From Sphingopyxis sp. H115 (GTDB lineage: Bacteria > Pseudomonadota > Alphaproteobacteria > Sphingomonadales > Sphingomonadaceae): a stretch of DNA of 64,000 nt. This document shows, one piece after another, positions 35,741 to 44,661 of this stretch; the stretch's first letter is position 1, and the number at the start of each line of letters is the position of its first letter. The position numbers were made by a program, and so were the translations under genes. The notes under the pieces were generated by a model that had not been told where the DNA came from, made no database searches, and worked only from the letters and a program-made list of their open reading frames with translations. The stretch is taken from assembly GCF_001468465.1 (NCBI RefSeq), contig NZ_LNSA01000014.1, positions 43,376 through 107,375 of the forward strand, written 5' to 3'.

Positions 35741-36500
35741 TCGCCGCTTCTGGCTGCGCGCTGCGGCCCTTGTCGGCGGCGCCGCGCTGCTTTGCGCCGC
35801 GCCGGCCGCCTATGCACAGGCAACCGACGGCCTCAACCGCGCGGTAAGCGAAATCGGCGGAGACGGCCGGCCGCTGAGCCTGTCGCTCCAGATCCTCGTC
35901 CTGATGAGCCTCTTGACGGTGCTGCCGTCGTTGCTGCTGATGATGACGAGTTTCACGCGGATCATCATCGTGCTGTCGATCCTGCGCCACGCGCTCGGGC
36001 TCCAGCAGACGCCGCCGAACCAGGTGCTTGTGGGTCTCAGCCTTTTTCTCTCGCTGTTCGTCATGCAGCCGGTGATCAGCGAAGTGAACCGCGTCGCGAT
36101 CGAACCTTATGGGCAAGAACAGATCGATATCGGCGAGGCGGTGTCGCGCTCGGGCGAAGCGCTGCACGGCTTCATGATGAAGCAGACGCGCAAGACCGAC
36201 CTGATGATGTTCGCCAAGATCGCGAAAGCGCCGACCTACGCGAGCCCGAAGGACGTGCCTTTCTCGATCCTGCTGCCCGCCTTCGTCACCAGCGAACTCA
36301 AGACCGCCTTCCAGATCGGCTTCCTCATCTTTCTGCCCTTTCTCGTCATAGACCTGATCGTTGCGTCGGCGCTGATGTCGCTCGGCATGATGATGTTGTC
36401 GCCGACGATCATATCGATGCCCTTCAAGCTGCTCCTCTTCGTCCTCGTCGACGGCTGGGCGCTGACGATGGGGTCGCTCGCATCCTCCTTCGTGAGTTAG
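35730..36500 (+). CDS. fliP: Flagellar export gate protein FliP
   Basis: 256-aa polytopic membrane protein with a cleavable signal (ALLCAAPAAYAQ). The hallmark segments are LLTVLPSLLLMMTSFTRIIIVLSILRHALGLQQTPPNQVL and FLPFLVIDLIVASALMSLGMMMLSP. Five FliP subunits form the core of the flagellar type III export pore with FliQ and FliR. The start ATG 35730 lies within the end of fliO. Confidence 0.96.
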   Translation: MRTDRRFWLRAAALVGGAALLCAAPAAYAQATDGLNRAVSEIGGDGRPLSLSLQILVLMSLLTVLPSLLLMMTSFTRIIIVLSILRHALGLQQTPPNQVLVGLSLFLSLFVMQPVISEVNRVAIEPYGQEQIDIGEAVSRSGEALHGFMMKQTRKTDLMMFAKIAKAPTYASPKDVPFSILLPAFVTSELKTAFQIGFLIFLPFLVIDLIVASALMSLGMMMLSPTIISMPFKLLLFVLVDGWALTMGSLASSFVS

Positions 36501-36504
36501 CGCG

Positions 36505-36774
36505 ATGGAAGCTGACTATTTCATCGGGGTCGCGCAGCAATCGCTATGGATTCTCGCGCTCGCCTCGGCACCGCTGCTGCTGCCGGTGCTCGTGATCGGG
36601 GTGCTGCTTGGCATGGTCCAGGCGGCGACGTCGATCAACGAACAGACGCTGACCTTTATCCCCAAGCTGATCGTCGCGGCGGTCTGCCTTGCAATCTTTG
36701 GGGGCAGCATCCTTGTCCTGCTCACCGATTTCACCCGCGAAATCTTCGCGCAGATCCCGGCGCTCGTCCGATAG
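36505..36774 (+). CDS. fliQ: Flagellar export gate protein FliQ
   Basis: 89-aa protein with two membrane helices. The conserved region LLPVLVIGVLLGMVQAATSINEQTLTFIPKLIVAA is clear. It packs around FliP and FliR in the export gate. It starts 4 bp after fliP and is followed by fliR after 7 bp. Confidence 0.95.
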   Translation: MEADYFIGVAQQSLWILALASAPLLLPVLVIGVLLGMVQAATSINEQTLTFIPKLIVAAVCLAIFGGSILVLLTDFTREIFAQIPALVR

Positions 36775-36781
36775 GACGCCG

Positions 36782-37561
36782 ATGAATCCTGCCGACATCC
36801 CGAATATCGAGGCGATGCTCCAGCTGTGGATGCTGGGGATGATCCGCCCCGGTGCCGCGTTCATTGCCGCGCCGGTGTTCGGCGCATCGAACGTGCCGGT
36901 ACAACTGCGGCTGGTGATCGCGCTCGCCGTCGGAGTGCCCGCGGTGGCGGCGTCGGGCATGACCCTGCCGGCGGAAGGCATCGTGTCGATCCCGGGTTTC
37001 TTCTTCGTCATCGGCGAGGTGGTGATCGGGCTCGCGATCGGTTTCGTGCTCCAGATGGGACTCGCCGCCGCGCTGCTCGCGGGCGAAGTGATCAGCAATG
37101 CGATGGGCCTCGGCTTCGCGTCGATGGTCGATCCGCTGAGCGGTGCGTCGAGTTCGGCGATCGGCCAGTTCCTGTCGATGATGGCGACCGCGCTGTTCCT
37201 TGCCGCCGATGGCCATCTCGTGCTGATCGATATCATCGTGGGAAGCTATGACGCGCTGCCGCCCGGCAACGCCTTTCCCTCGTGGGATGCGATCGGCGGC
37301 CTCATCCGTTTCGGCAGCCTGATGTTCGCCGCGGGCCTCACCATCGCGATGCCGGTCGGATTTGTCCTGATACTCGTCCAGATCATCATGGGTGTGATCG
37401 GCCGCTCGGCCCCCGCACTCAACCTGTTCGCGGTCGGCATCCCCGCGACCTTGCTCGCGGGGATTGTGCTGCTCGGCATCGCGACCCCTGCAATGGCAGA
37501 GGCGATCGCGCGCATCCTGTCCGACTCGCTCGACGCCGCGCGCATGATGGCCGGGATTTGA
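36782..37561 (+). CDS. fliR: Flagellar export gate protein FliR
   Basis: 259-aa polytopic membrane protein. Recognisable blocks are RPGAAFIAAPVFGASNVPVQLRL near the N-terminus, GLGFASMVDPLSGASSSAIGQFL in the middle and GRSAPALNLFAVGIPATLLAGIVLL near the C-terminus. It is a single subunit of the FliPQR export core and contacts FlhB. The start ATG 36782 is chosen because it gives the usual family length. Confidence 0.95.
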   Translation: MNPADIPNIEAMLQLWMLGMIRPGAAFIAAPVFGASNVPVQLRLVIALAVGVPAVAASGMTLPAEGIVSIPGFFFVIGEVVIGLAIGFVLQMGLAAALLAGEVISNAMGLGFASMVDPLSGASSSAIGQFLSMMATALFLAADGHLVLIDIIVGSYDALPPGNAFPSWDAIGGLIRFGSLMFAAGLTIAMPVGFVLILVQIIMGVIGRSAPALNLFAVGIPATLLAGIVLLGIATPAMAEAIARILSDSLDAARMMAGI

Positions 37562-37564
37562 TCG

Positions 37565-38704
37565 GTGGCCGAAGGCAGCGACAAGGACCAGAAAACCGAA
37601 CAGCCGACGGCGAAGAAGCTGTTGGATTCGGCGCGCGAGGGCGATGTGCTGATGTCGCGCGAGCTGGCCACGGCGCTGATGATGCTCGCGGCTGCCGGCT
37701 GGATGATCGCCGCGGGCGGCTGGTTCGTTCAGTCGGCGAGCGACCTTGTCCGCCGCGGGCTGACGCTGACCGCCGCCGATGTCGCCGATTTTGCGCCGGG
37801 CGAGGCATTGATGCGCAACGGGGTCGAAATCCTACTGCCGCTCGCCAGCCTGTTTGCGCTTGCGCTGGGAGCCGCGATCGCCGGGCCCGCGATGCTCGGA
37901 TCCTTTGGATGGCGCGGCAAGGCCCTGCATTTCAAGGGCAACCGGATGAACCCGATGAGTGGGCTCAAGCGGATGTTCGGCCTGCAGGGCGCGACCGAAC
38001 TCGGCAAGGCCCTGGCCAAGGTGTTGTTGCTCGGGACGATCGGCTACTGGCTGGTCGGACGCAGCTTGCCGGCGATCATGGGCATGGCATCGACCGATCT
38101 GACGGCGGCGGTCGGGCTTGCCGGAAAATCGATCGGCCACGCGATGCTGGTGCTCGCCGGCGGGCTGGTCGTCATCGCGCTGATCGACGTGCCGGTGCAA
38201 TGGTTCCAGCGCAACAAGCGGCTGATGATGAGCAAGCAGGAAATCAAGGACGAGATGCGCCAGTCCGACGGCGCGCCCGAACTGAAGCAGGCGCAGCGGC
38301 AGCGCGCGCACGAGATTTTGAGCGGATCGGCGCGCAAGGCGGTATCCGAGGCCACCGTCGTCCTGACCAACCCGACGCATTTTTCGGTCGCTCTTCGCTA
38401 TCGTCCCGGGACCGACGCAGCGCCGGTCGTGGTCGCACGCGGGCGCGGCGATGTCGCGCTGTCGATCCGCGAGCTCGCCCGCACCGCCGCCGTCCCGATC
38501 CTCGAATATCCTCAGCTGACCCGCGCCATCTATTTCACCGCGCGTGCCGGGCGGGTCATTCCCGAAGAATTGTTCGTCGCTGTCGCCACAGTGCTCGCCT
38601 TCGTATTCCAGCTAGAACGCGCGGCAGCGGAAGGAATGGTCCAACCGCCGGTCGATGTACCGCCATCGCATCATTTCGATCCCGAGGGTCGCCGACAGGC
38701 TTAA
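37565..38704 (+). CDS. flhB: Flagellar export switch protein FlhB
   Basis: 379-aa inner-membrane protein with four membrane helices and a cytoplasmic autocleaving domain. The N-terminus KDQKTEQPTAKKLLDSAREGDV is typical. The NPTH autocleavage site is intact at residues 269-272 (VVLTNPTHFSVALRY), so specificity switching with FliK should work. The start is GTG 37565, 3 bp after the fliR stop. It ends the tightly packed fliE-flhB block. flhA is not in the window. Confidence 0.96.
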   Translation: MAEGSDKDQKTEQPTAKKLLDSAREGDVLMSRELATALMMLAAAGWMIAAGGWFVQSASDLVRRGLTLTAADVADFAPGEALMRNGVEILLPLASLFALALGAAIAGPAMLGSFGWRGKALHFKGNRMNPMSGLKRMFGLQGATELGKALAKVLLLGTIGYWLVGRSLPAIMGMASTDLTAAVGLAGKSIGHAMLVLAGGLVVIALIDVPVQWFQRNKRLMMSKQEIKDEMRQSDGAPELKQAQRQRAHEILSGSARKAVSEATVVLTNPTHFSVALRYRPGTDAAPVVVARGRGDVALSIRELARTAAVPILEYPQLTRAIYFTARAGRVIPEELFVAVATVLAFVFQLERAAAEGMVQPPVDVPPSHHFDPEGRRQA

Positions 38705-38748
38705 GATCGTCCGCAGGCCGCCGTTAAGAAGGCCGAAGGATATTTTGC

Positions 38749-40119
38749 ATGGTCAGTTCAATCGCCAACAGCCTCGGCTTTGGGTCGGGCATCGACATCA
38801 AACAGCTGGTCACCGACCTGTCGAACGCTTCGCGCGACCCCAAGATCGCACGCATGGCCGAACTGACGCAGGCGAACCAGACGCGAATCAGCGCGCTGTC
38901 GCAGGCGCGTGCCGATCTCGACGGATTCGCCAATTCGCTGGGCCAGATGGTCGCTGACGGAACGCTGCGCAGCACGCCGACCGTGTCCGACGAAAGCGTG
39001 CTCGGCGCCACCAGCCGCGCCGGCATGTCCGCCGACAGCTTTGCCGCAACCGTCGTCGTTAACCAGCTCGCGCGCGCGCAGACCAATTATTCGGGCATCG
39101 TCGCCAGCCGCACCGACGCGATCGGCACCGGCACGATGACGCTGACCGTCGGCGGCGTCGACACGACGATCACCATCGACGCAAACAACAACAGCCTCGA
39201 CGGTCTTGCCGCCGCGATCAACGGCAGCGGTGCCGGCGTCACGGCATCGATCATTGCCGACGAGGGGGGCCATCGCATCATCCTAAAAGGGCCGCCGGGC
39301 GAAGTCGGCGCCTTCACCCTCGCCGCCGACGCCGGGGCCGATCCCGGCCTCTCGGCCTTTGCGACGTCGAGCGGGATGACCGAGGGCCAAAGCGCCGCCA
39401 ATGCCGAATTCACGATCGACGGCGTCGCCTTCAGCCGCGCCAGCAACATCGTCGACGATGTCATTCCGGGCATGTCGCTCACGCTGAAAAAGGCGGCGCC
39501 CGGCCAGCCTGTCGATATCGGCGCAAGCCGCCCGCTCGACATGATCAAGCAGACCGTCGGCGATTTCGTCGCGGTCTACAACCAGCTCAAGAAAAGCCTC
39601 GTCGCCGCGTCGAGCCTGTCGGGCCCGACCACCGGATTGCGCGAGCTCGAACGCGAACTCGGTGGCCTGATCCACAAGGTGATTTCAAGCCACGGCAGTA
39701 TCAATCAGCTGTCCGACATCGGCATTTCGACGACGAAGGACGGCCTTCTGGCGGTCGACAATGCCAAGCTCGACAAGGCGCTCGAAACCGACGCCGGCGC
39801 GGTCGAGGCGCTGTTCAACCCCCGCCGCGATGCCACCCATACCGAACAGAGCGATCCCGGGATCGCTTTCGCGCTCGACGCGATTCGCGACAAGGCGGTC
39901 GGGATCAATGGCGCCATCGATCGCGTGTCGAAATCGCTCGACGCCAAGAAAGAAAACCTCACCGACCAGCTCGAAAAGATCGAGGAGCGCGAGGATGCCT
40001 ACAAGGCACGTCTCGAAAAGCAATATGGCAAGCTCGAAGCGCGGCTCGCCGCGTTCAAGGCGACGCAATCCTATCTCGAACAGCAGATTGAGCTCTGGTC
40101 GAACCAGGGCAATAATTAA
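38749..40119 (+). CDS. fliD: Flagellar filament cap protein FliD
   Basis: 456-aa hook-associated protein 2. The N-terminal coiled region has LGFGSGIDIKQLVTDLSNASRDPKIARM, the central part VGGVDTTITIDANNNSLDGLAAAINGSGAGVTASII, and the C-terminal part LQLSDIGISTTKDGLLAVDNAKLDKAL-like sequence plus a long terminal helix (YGKLEARLAAFKATQSYLEQQIELW). It caps the growing filament and helps flagellin subunits fold in place. It follows flhB after 44 bp and precedes fliS. Confidence 0.93.
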   Translation: MVSSIANSLGFGSGIDIKQLVTDLSNASRDPKIARMAELTQANQTRISALSQARADLDGFANSLGQMVADGTLRSTPTVSDESVLGATSRAGMSADSFAATVVVNQLARAQTNYSGIVASRTDAIGTGTMTLTVGGVDTTITIDANNNSLDGLAAAINGSGAGVTASIIADEGGHRIILKGPPGEVGAFTLAADAGADPGLSAFATSSGMTEGQSAANAEFTIDGVAFSRASNIVDDVIPGMSLTLKKAAPGQPVDIGASRPLDMIKQTVGDFVAVYNQLKKSLVAASSLSGPTTGLRELERELGGLIHKVISSHGSINQLSDIGISTTKDGLLAVDNAKLDKALETDAGAVEALFNPRRDATHTEQSDPGIAFALDAIRDKAVGINGAIDRVSKSLDAKKENLTDQLEKIEEREDAYKARLEKQYGKLEARLAAFKATQSYLEQQIELWSNQGNN

Positions 40120-40142
40120 TACAACGCTTGGGGACCGACGCC

Positions 40143-40532
40143 GTGACCGCCACCGCATCGACCGTCCGGGCAACCGGACTCTATCGCCGCTTGCAGCATG
40201 AAAGCCGCGCCGCCGCCGCCGACCCGGTCGAACTGGTGACAATGCTGTATGACGAGTTGGAGACCGCCATCGGCGTACTCGCCGCCATGATCCGGCAAGG
40301 ACAGCGCATTTCGGCGACCGAGCCGGCGCACCGCGCGCGCGCGATCCTGATCGGCCTCGATGCGGGGCTTGATCGCGACAAGGGCGGCGACGTCGCGACG
40401 GCGCTGTCGCGCGTCTATCGCAGCATGCGCCGCAAGCTCGACGATGCGGTTGCCGTGAACAGCGCCGAGGGGTTAGCCGAACTTCTCGAAGGCGTGTTGA
40501 CCATCAGCGGTGCATGGCGCCAGCTGCGCTGA
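40143..40532 (+). CDS. fliS: Flagellin export chaperone FliS
   Basis: 129-aa helical protein. LYRRLQHESRAAAADPVELVTMLYDELETAIGVLAAMI is the FliS N-terminal pattern. It binds the C-terminus of flagellin in the cytoplasm before export. I prefer GTG 40143, with GGGGA about 8 bp upstream, over TTG 40128. It lies 23 bp after fliD, as in many flagellar clusters. Confidence 0.88.
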   Translation: MTATASTVRATGLYRRLQHESRAAAADPVELVTMLYDELETAIGVLAAMIRQGQRISATEPAHRARAILIGLDAGLDRDKGGDVATALSRVYRSMRRKLDDAVAVNSAEGLAELLEGVLTISGAWRQLR

Positions 40533-40585
40533 TTGCGCCGGGCGCAGGTCTTTATCCCGGCACCGTCCCGTTCTAGGGTCGCGGA

Positions 40586-41152
40586 ATGACAGGAAAATCC
40601 ATGATCCGTGTCGGATGCGCCGGCGCGATGCTGATGATGCTCGCTGCCTGTGCGGGGGGCAATTTCCGGCCGGTGAGCGACACGCCGGTACGGATCGGCC
40701 CGGCCTATTCGATTCGCGGCACGACCTATGTACCCGCTGCCGCGCCGTCCTATGACGCCGTGGGATATGCCAGCTGGTACGGAAGCGAGTCGGGGAACCG
40801 CACCGCCAATGGCGAAGAATTTCGTTCGGGCTGGATCACGGCCGCGCATACCACGCTGCCGCTCCCGACCTATGTCGAGGTAACGGCGCTCGACACCGGT
40901 CGGCGGATTATCGTTCGTGTCAACGACCGCGGGCCATTTGCGAAAAGCCGGATCATCGACCTATCGCGCGGCGCGGCCGAAGACCTTGGCATCAAGGCGC
41001 AGGGGCACGCGCCGGTGCGCGTGCGGCGCGTCGAACCGTCGGAACAGGATCGCGAACGGCTTCGCAAAGGGAAACCCGCCGGTGGCTTGGATCCGGTGTC
41101 CGGGCGCGAATTGCAACGCCTGCGCGCGCGGCTCGAAACCCGCGCGCGCTAG
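40586..41152 (+). CDS. rlpA: RlpA-like septal ring lytic transglycosylase lipoprotein
   Basis: 188-aa protein with a lipoprotein signal (GAMLMMLAACAGG, Cys about 22). The double-psi beta-barrel RlpA domain is visible as GYASWYGSESGNRTANGEEF, AAHTTLPLPTYVEVTALDTGRRIIVRVNDRGPF and RIIDLSRGAAEDLG. RlpA proteins cleave naked glycan strands at the septum, and some only bind. There is no SPOR domain, and the C-terminus is short and charged. ATG 40586 or ATG 40601 could be the start. Confidence 0.9.
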   Translation: MTGKSMIRVGCAGAMLMMLAACAGGNFRPVSDTPVRIGPAYSIRGTTYVPAAAPSYDAVGYASWYGSESGNRTANGEEFRSGWITAAHTTLPLPTYVEVTALDTGRRIIVRVNDRGPFAKSRIIDLSRGAAEDLGIKAQGHAPVRVRRVEPSEQDRERLRKGKPAGGLDPVSGRELQRLRARLETRAR

Positions 41153-41180
41153 GGTCAGGATTAATCGATCGCGGTCCCGT

Positions 41181-41324
41181 TTACGCGGGCCTGCGTTTTG
41201 CGGCGGTGATCGCCCGATCGCGCCAAGGCGCGGCATAGTGAATCGCAACCGCCGCTGCCGATGCTTCGACCACCGCAGTCCACCAGCGGCCGAAACCATG
41301 AGCTTTCTTGTTCTGGAACATCAT
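41181..41324 (-). CDS. Small hypothetical protein (47 aa), possible
   Basis: This small frame sits in the ~290-bp gap between rlpA and the Lrp-type gene, on the opposite strand. It starts ATGATG at 41324 and has GAGG 4-7 bases upstream. The product has a basic N-terminus (MMFQNKKAHG), the segment FGRWWTAVVEASAAAVAIHY and a basic C-terminus. It is mildly hydrophobic in the middle. I do not recognise it; the good ribosome site and sensible composition are the only support. Confidence 0.35.
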   Translation of the reverse strand: MMFQNKKAHGFGRWWTAVVEASAAAVAIHYAAPWRDRAITAAKRRPA

Positions 41325-41445
41325 TCACCTCACAATACCGGAGCCGATAGGGAATGGCCCGGACCTGCTTTCTCTATGTCGGGACGCATGGTGATCGGCG
41401 CTAAAATTGGCCATGAACGCGACGAATTTTGGCGTTATGGGCTTA

Positions 41446-41931
41446 ATGATGCGAAAAGTGATCAACCTCGACGAATTCGACCGGCGGTTGCTGGCGCTGG
41501 TCCGGCAGGACAATCTCCTCCCCGCGCGCGTCCTCGCCGAAAAAGTCGGCCTGTCGCTGTCGGCGGTGCTGCGCCGGCTGCGCCGGCTGCGCGACGAAAA
41601 GATCATCGTCGCGGACATCGCGATCGTCGATCCCGCGCTGACCGGATCGGCATTGACGATGCATGTGCTCGTCCAGATGCAACAGGCCGGACCGCAGACG
41701 ATGGACGCGTTCGCGCGGCAGATCGCGCGGCATCCCGAAGTGACGGGCGCGTGGGACGTGACCGGCAACGATGATTTCCTGCTGAAGATCCAGGTCGGTT
41801 CGATGGAGGAATATGACGCCTTCACCCGCCGCGCGCTGGGCGAGGACAAGGGCGTGCATTCCTTCACAACCATGATCACGATCCGCAACATCATCGAGAA
41901 TGATATCGCGCGGCGACCGCTTCGCGAGTGA
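41446..41931 (+). CDS. Lrp/AsnC-family transcriptional regulator
   Basis: 161-aa regulator. The N-terminal winged helix-turn-helix has LDEFDRRLLALVRQDNLLPARVLAEKVGLSLSAVLRRLRRL. The C-terminal RAM domain has VLVQMQQAGPQTMDAFARQI, VTGAWDVTGNDDFLLKIQV and YDAFTRRAL. RAM domains usually bind amino acids and drive octamer formation. I chose ATG 41446 (MMRKVINLDEFD), the usual family start; in-frame ATGs at 41413 and 41437 are possible. The gene stands alone, with an AT-rich inverted repeat (AAAATT...AATTTT) just upstream. Confidence 0.88.
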   Translation: MMRKVINLDEFDRRLLALVRQDNLLPARVLAEKVGLSLSAVLRRLRRLRDEKIIVADIAIVDPALTGSALTMHVLVQMQQAGPQTMDAFARQIARHPEVTGAWDVTGNDDFLLKIQVGSMEEYDAFTRRALGEDKGVHSFTTMITIRNIIENDIARRPLRE

Positions 41932-41948
41932 CGCTGGCGACGGGCACG

Positions 41949-41975
41949 AAAAAGGGCGGCACAATGGCCGCCCTT
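41949..41975 (-). terminator. Rho-independent terminator of rpmG
   Basis: AAGGGCGGC (41952-41960) pairs with GCCGCCCTT (41967-41975) around a 6-nt loop. Read on the minus strand, downstream of rpmG, the hairpin ends in a run of five T residues (plus-strand A 41949-41953). It may also slow transcripts of the Lrp gene from the other side. Confidence 0.75.
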
Positions 41976-42005
41976 CTGGATCGCTCCGGATCCCCGCCGT
42001 CGCGA

Positions 42006-42045
42006 GGATAGCGTATCGCTATCCCGTTCAGCCTTGCTGAACGGG
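42006..42045. repeat. Two adjacent hairpins between rpmG and its terminator
   Basis: GGATAGCG-TAT-CGCTATCC (42006-42024) and CCCGTTCAGC-CTT-GCTGAACGGG (42023-42045) are two perfect short hairpins sharing two bases. With the terminator at 41949-41975 they make three stem-loops in a row downstream of rpmG. Confidence 0.65.
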
Positions 42046-42053
42046 TGGATACG

Positions 42054-42221
42054 TCACTTGATCTTGGCTTCCTTGAACTCGACATGCTTGCGCGCACGCG
42101 GATCATATTTGCGCACCGACATTTTCTCGGTCATCGTGCGCGGGTTCTTTTTCGTGACATAGAAAAAGCCCGTGTCGGCGGTGCTCACCAGCTTGATCTT
42201 GACGGTCGTCGGCTTGGCCAT
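42054..42221 (-). CDS. rpmG: 50S ribosomal protein L33
   Basis: 55-aa basic ribosomal protein. The translation begins [20 protein letters not shown] and contains [18 protein letters not shown] and ends [10 protein letters not shown], the L33 pattern of alphaproteobacteria. It is the cysteine-free form, with no CxxC zinc ribbon. It is a lone gene followed by a terminator. Confidence 0.95.
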   Translation of the reverse strand: MAKPTTVKIKLVSTADTGFFYVTKKNPRTMTEKMSVRKYDPRARKHVEFKEAKIK

Positions 42222-42436
42222 GGCCCTATTCCTCGAAATAACTGCACATCCGCCGGCGACCCGACCGATGCCGCGGGACTAGGGGCCCCGACGTTGGTGT
42301 GAAAAACATAGAGGGCCGCGCGCATGGCGCCGCCCCCGATATCCGGGCGCCTTTGGCGGGATTCGGCCTTTCTGTCAAGCGAAAGGAGCGGGCGGGCGGC
42401 GTAAAACCGCCCGCCGCAGCCGGTCCCGATAGCGGA

Positions 42437-43174
42437 TCAGCCGTTGCGAATCTGGAAATGGACCGTCATCACCTTCCAGCTTTCTTCCGCTACGCCGCCG
42501 CGCGTCGCGGGCTTGAAGCGCCATTTGGCAAGCGCCCGCCGCCGGGTTTCCTCGAAAAAGCCGGGGCTGTCGGCGCTGATCAGCTCGACCGCCTTGACGC
42601 GACCGTCGGTGCCGATCAGCACCCGCACCTTGGCACTTCCCTCGATCTCGCGCCGCTGCTCGCTCGCCGGATAGTCGGGCTGAAAGGCGCCAGCGAAGCG
42701 CGAATCGAGCTGGGCGAGCACGAGTTTGGGTTTGGCCGGCGCGACGGGCGGATCGATCGGGGCCGACGGCGCGTCGCCGGTACCCGCCGGCGGCACAACG
42801 GGCGGCAGCGGCGGCGCCTCGGGCGGATCCTGCGCGATCGGGGGAAGCGGGTTCGGCGGCGCCGTGAAGTGGGTCTGCTGCGGCTGTGTCTGGGGTTTGG
42901 GATCGGGCTTTTGCTCGGGGGGTTTCGGCTTGGGCAATGTGATCGACGTCCATGGCGGCGTCGATGTCGTGGGTTCGTCGACAATGATCATCGGCGACAG
43001 CGCCACCGCCGCGACAAGTGCCGCCGGCAGGCCAATTGCGAACAGCGCGGCTACCGGATGATGGCGATTGTCGCTGCCGTAAGTTGCATGCGCCACGGCA
43101 CCAGAGGCACCGGCGGGCACCGTCGTCGCCTCGGGCGTGGCGACGATCGCGGAAATCAGGGGTATCAGGGTCAT
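42437..43174 (-). CDS. TonB-family energy transducer
   Basis: 245-aa protein anchored in the inner membrane. One membrane helix lies at about 42-62 (AALFAIGLPAALVAAVALSP). A proline-rich periplasmic spacer (KPKPPEQKPDPKPQTQPQQ) follows, then a C-terminal TonB domain (FQPDYPASEQRREIEGSAKVRVLIGTDGRVKAVELI). It passes proton-motive energy to outer-membrane receptors such as the one at 11-14 kb. No exbB/exbD lies next to it. Sphingomonads usually have many TonB paralogues, so which receptors it serves is unknown. Confidence 0.9.
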   Translation of the reverse strand: MTLIPLISAIVATPEATTVPAGASGAVAHATYGSDNRHHPVAALFAIGLPAALVAAVALSPMIIVDEPTTSTPPWTSITLPKPKPPEQKPDPKPQTQPQQTHFTAPPNPLPPIAQDPPEAPPLPPVVPPAGTGDAPSAPIDPPVAPAKPKLVLAQLDSRFAGAFQPDYPASEQRREIEGSAKVRVLIGTDGRVKAVELISADSPGFFEETRRRALAKWRFKPATRGGVAEESWKVMTVHFQIRNG

Positions 43175-43311
43175 GGCCTCTCTCCTTGCCTTTCGACCCG
43201 GCTTCGCGGCGTTCCGGCCGTCCTATCGGCTGGGTCGGAGCTAAGTAATATTATAACATCACTCCATTTGTCAAGCGAATCACTCGGCAAGCTAACGCGA
43301 GATCGGGAAGG

Positions 43312-44622
43312 TCAGGCGGCGGAAAGCCGCGCGACCACCTCGCTCTTGGCAACCAGCGGCAGCAATTCGGCCATGTCCGGGCCATGATCGCGCCCCGTGA
43401 GCGCCCGGCGCAGCGGCAGGAATAGCGCGCGGCCCTTTGCCCCCGTCGCATCCTTCACCGCGCCAGTGAGCACATGCCAGGGATCGTTGGTCCAGTCGAT
43501 ATTCGGCGCGGCGGCGGCGGCGGCGTCCAGAACCGCCCGGTCGGATTCGCCGGCCGGCGGCGGGTCAAAGGGGCCGTCGAACACCGGTACCCATCCGGCG
43601 GCTTCGGCCACCGTCATCAGATTAGGGCGAATCGCGTTCCAGCGCGCTTCGGTTATCGCGGCGGGGAGCCGGTCGGCGACAGCCTCATAGTCGGTATGGT
43701 GCAGGATTTTCTGATTGAGCAGCGCCAGCTCGGCCTCGTCGAAGCGCGCGGGCGCTCGGCCAAAGCGCGCGAAGTCGATGCTCTCGATCAGCGGTGCGGG
43801 CATCGTCACCGGCTCGACCGGGTCGCTGGTGCCGAGCCGCGCGAGCAGCGCGACGATAGCGATCGGCTCGATCCCCTCATCGCGCAGGCTCGCCATGCCG
43901 AGCGAGCCGAGCCGCTTCGACAATTTGCCTTCGGTGCCGACGAGCAACGCTTCGTGCGCGAACGCGGGCGGCTTCGCTCCCAGCGCTTCGAACATCTGGA
44001 TCTGCGCCGCGGTGTTCGACACATGGTCCTCGCCGCGCACGACATGGGTGATGCCCATCGCGATATCGTCGATCACGCTGGGAAGCAGGTACAGCCAGCT
44101 GCCGTCGGCGCGGCGCACGACGGGATCGGACATCGTCTTGGGCTCGAAATGCTGCGGCCCGCGCACCATGTCGGTCCATTCGATCGGCGCGTCATGGTCG
44201 AGCTTGAAACGCCAGTGCGGCGCCACGCCTACGGGCACCGGCGCGCCCTCGGGCTTGCGCTCGTACACCGGCGGCAATCCACGCGAAAGCAGTATCTTGC
44301 GGCGAATGTCCAGCTCTTCGGGCGTCTCGTAGCAGGCATAGACCCGTCCGGCCGCCTTCAGTTTCTCGAACTCGCCCTCATAGAGCGCGAAGCGCGCCGA
44401 CTGCCGCTCCTCGCCGTTCACGTCGAGCCCGAGCCACGCCAGGTCGGCGCGGATCGCATCGACATACTCCTCTTTCGACCGTTCGAGGTCGGTGTCGTCG
44501 ATGCGTAGCAGGAAGCGCCCACCGTGCCTCCGCGCCCACAGCCAGTTGTGAAGCGCGGTGCGGACATTGCCGACGTGCAGGCTGCCGGTGGGCGAAGGGG
44601 CGAAGCGGGTCGTGACGGTCAT
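43312..44622 (-). CDS. gltX: Glutamate--tRNA ligase
   Basis: 436-aa class I aminoacyl-tRNA synthetase. It has the HIGH-type motif in APSPTGSLHVGNVRTALHNW (HVGN) and the KMSKS-type motif GKLSKR. Other family blocks are LLRIDDTDLERSKEEYVDAI and VVRGEDHVSNTAAQIQMFEALG. It charges glutamate onto tRNA(Glu), and possibly tRNA(Gln) if the organism uses the transamidation route. It is slightly shorter than the usual ~470 aa. Alphaproteobacteria often carry two GltX paralogues, so a second copy may exist. Confidence 0.95.
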   Translation of the reverse strand: MTVTTRFAPSPTGSLHVGNVRTALHNWLWARRHGGRFLLRIDDTDLERSKEEYVDAIRADLAWLGLDVNGEERQSARFALYEGEFEKLKAAGRVYACYETPEELDIRRKILLSRGLPPVYERKPEGAPVPVGVAPHWRFKLDHDAPIEWTDMVRGPQHFEPKTMSDPVVRRADGSWLYLLPSVIDDIAMGITHVVRGEDHVSNTAAQIQMFEALGAKPPAFAHEALLVGTEGKLSKRLGSLGMASLRDEGIEPIAIVALLARLGTSDPVEPVTMPAPLIESIDFARFGRAPARFDEAELALLNQKILHHTDYEAVADRLPAAITEARWNAIRPNLMTVAEAAGWVPVFDGPFDPPPAGESDRAVLDAAAAAAPNIDWTNDPWHVLTGAVKDATGAKGRALFLPLRRALTGRDHGPDMAELLPLVAKSEVVARLSAA

Positions 44623-44661
44623 GGGCGGCGCCTATAGCCGCATTTGCCCGCGAGGCGATAG

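Noticed and set aside
42390..42420. GC hairpin after the TonB-family gene (GGCGGGCGG...CCGCCCGCC)
   Set aside because: A stem of about 9 bp without T-run; too common in this GC-rich DNA to call a terminator.
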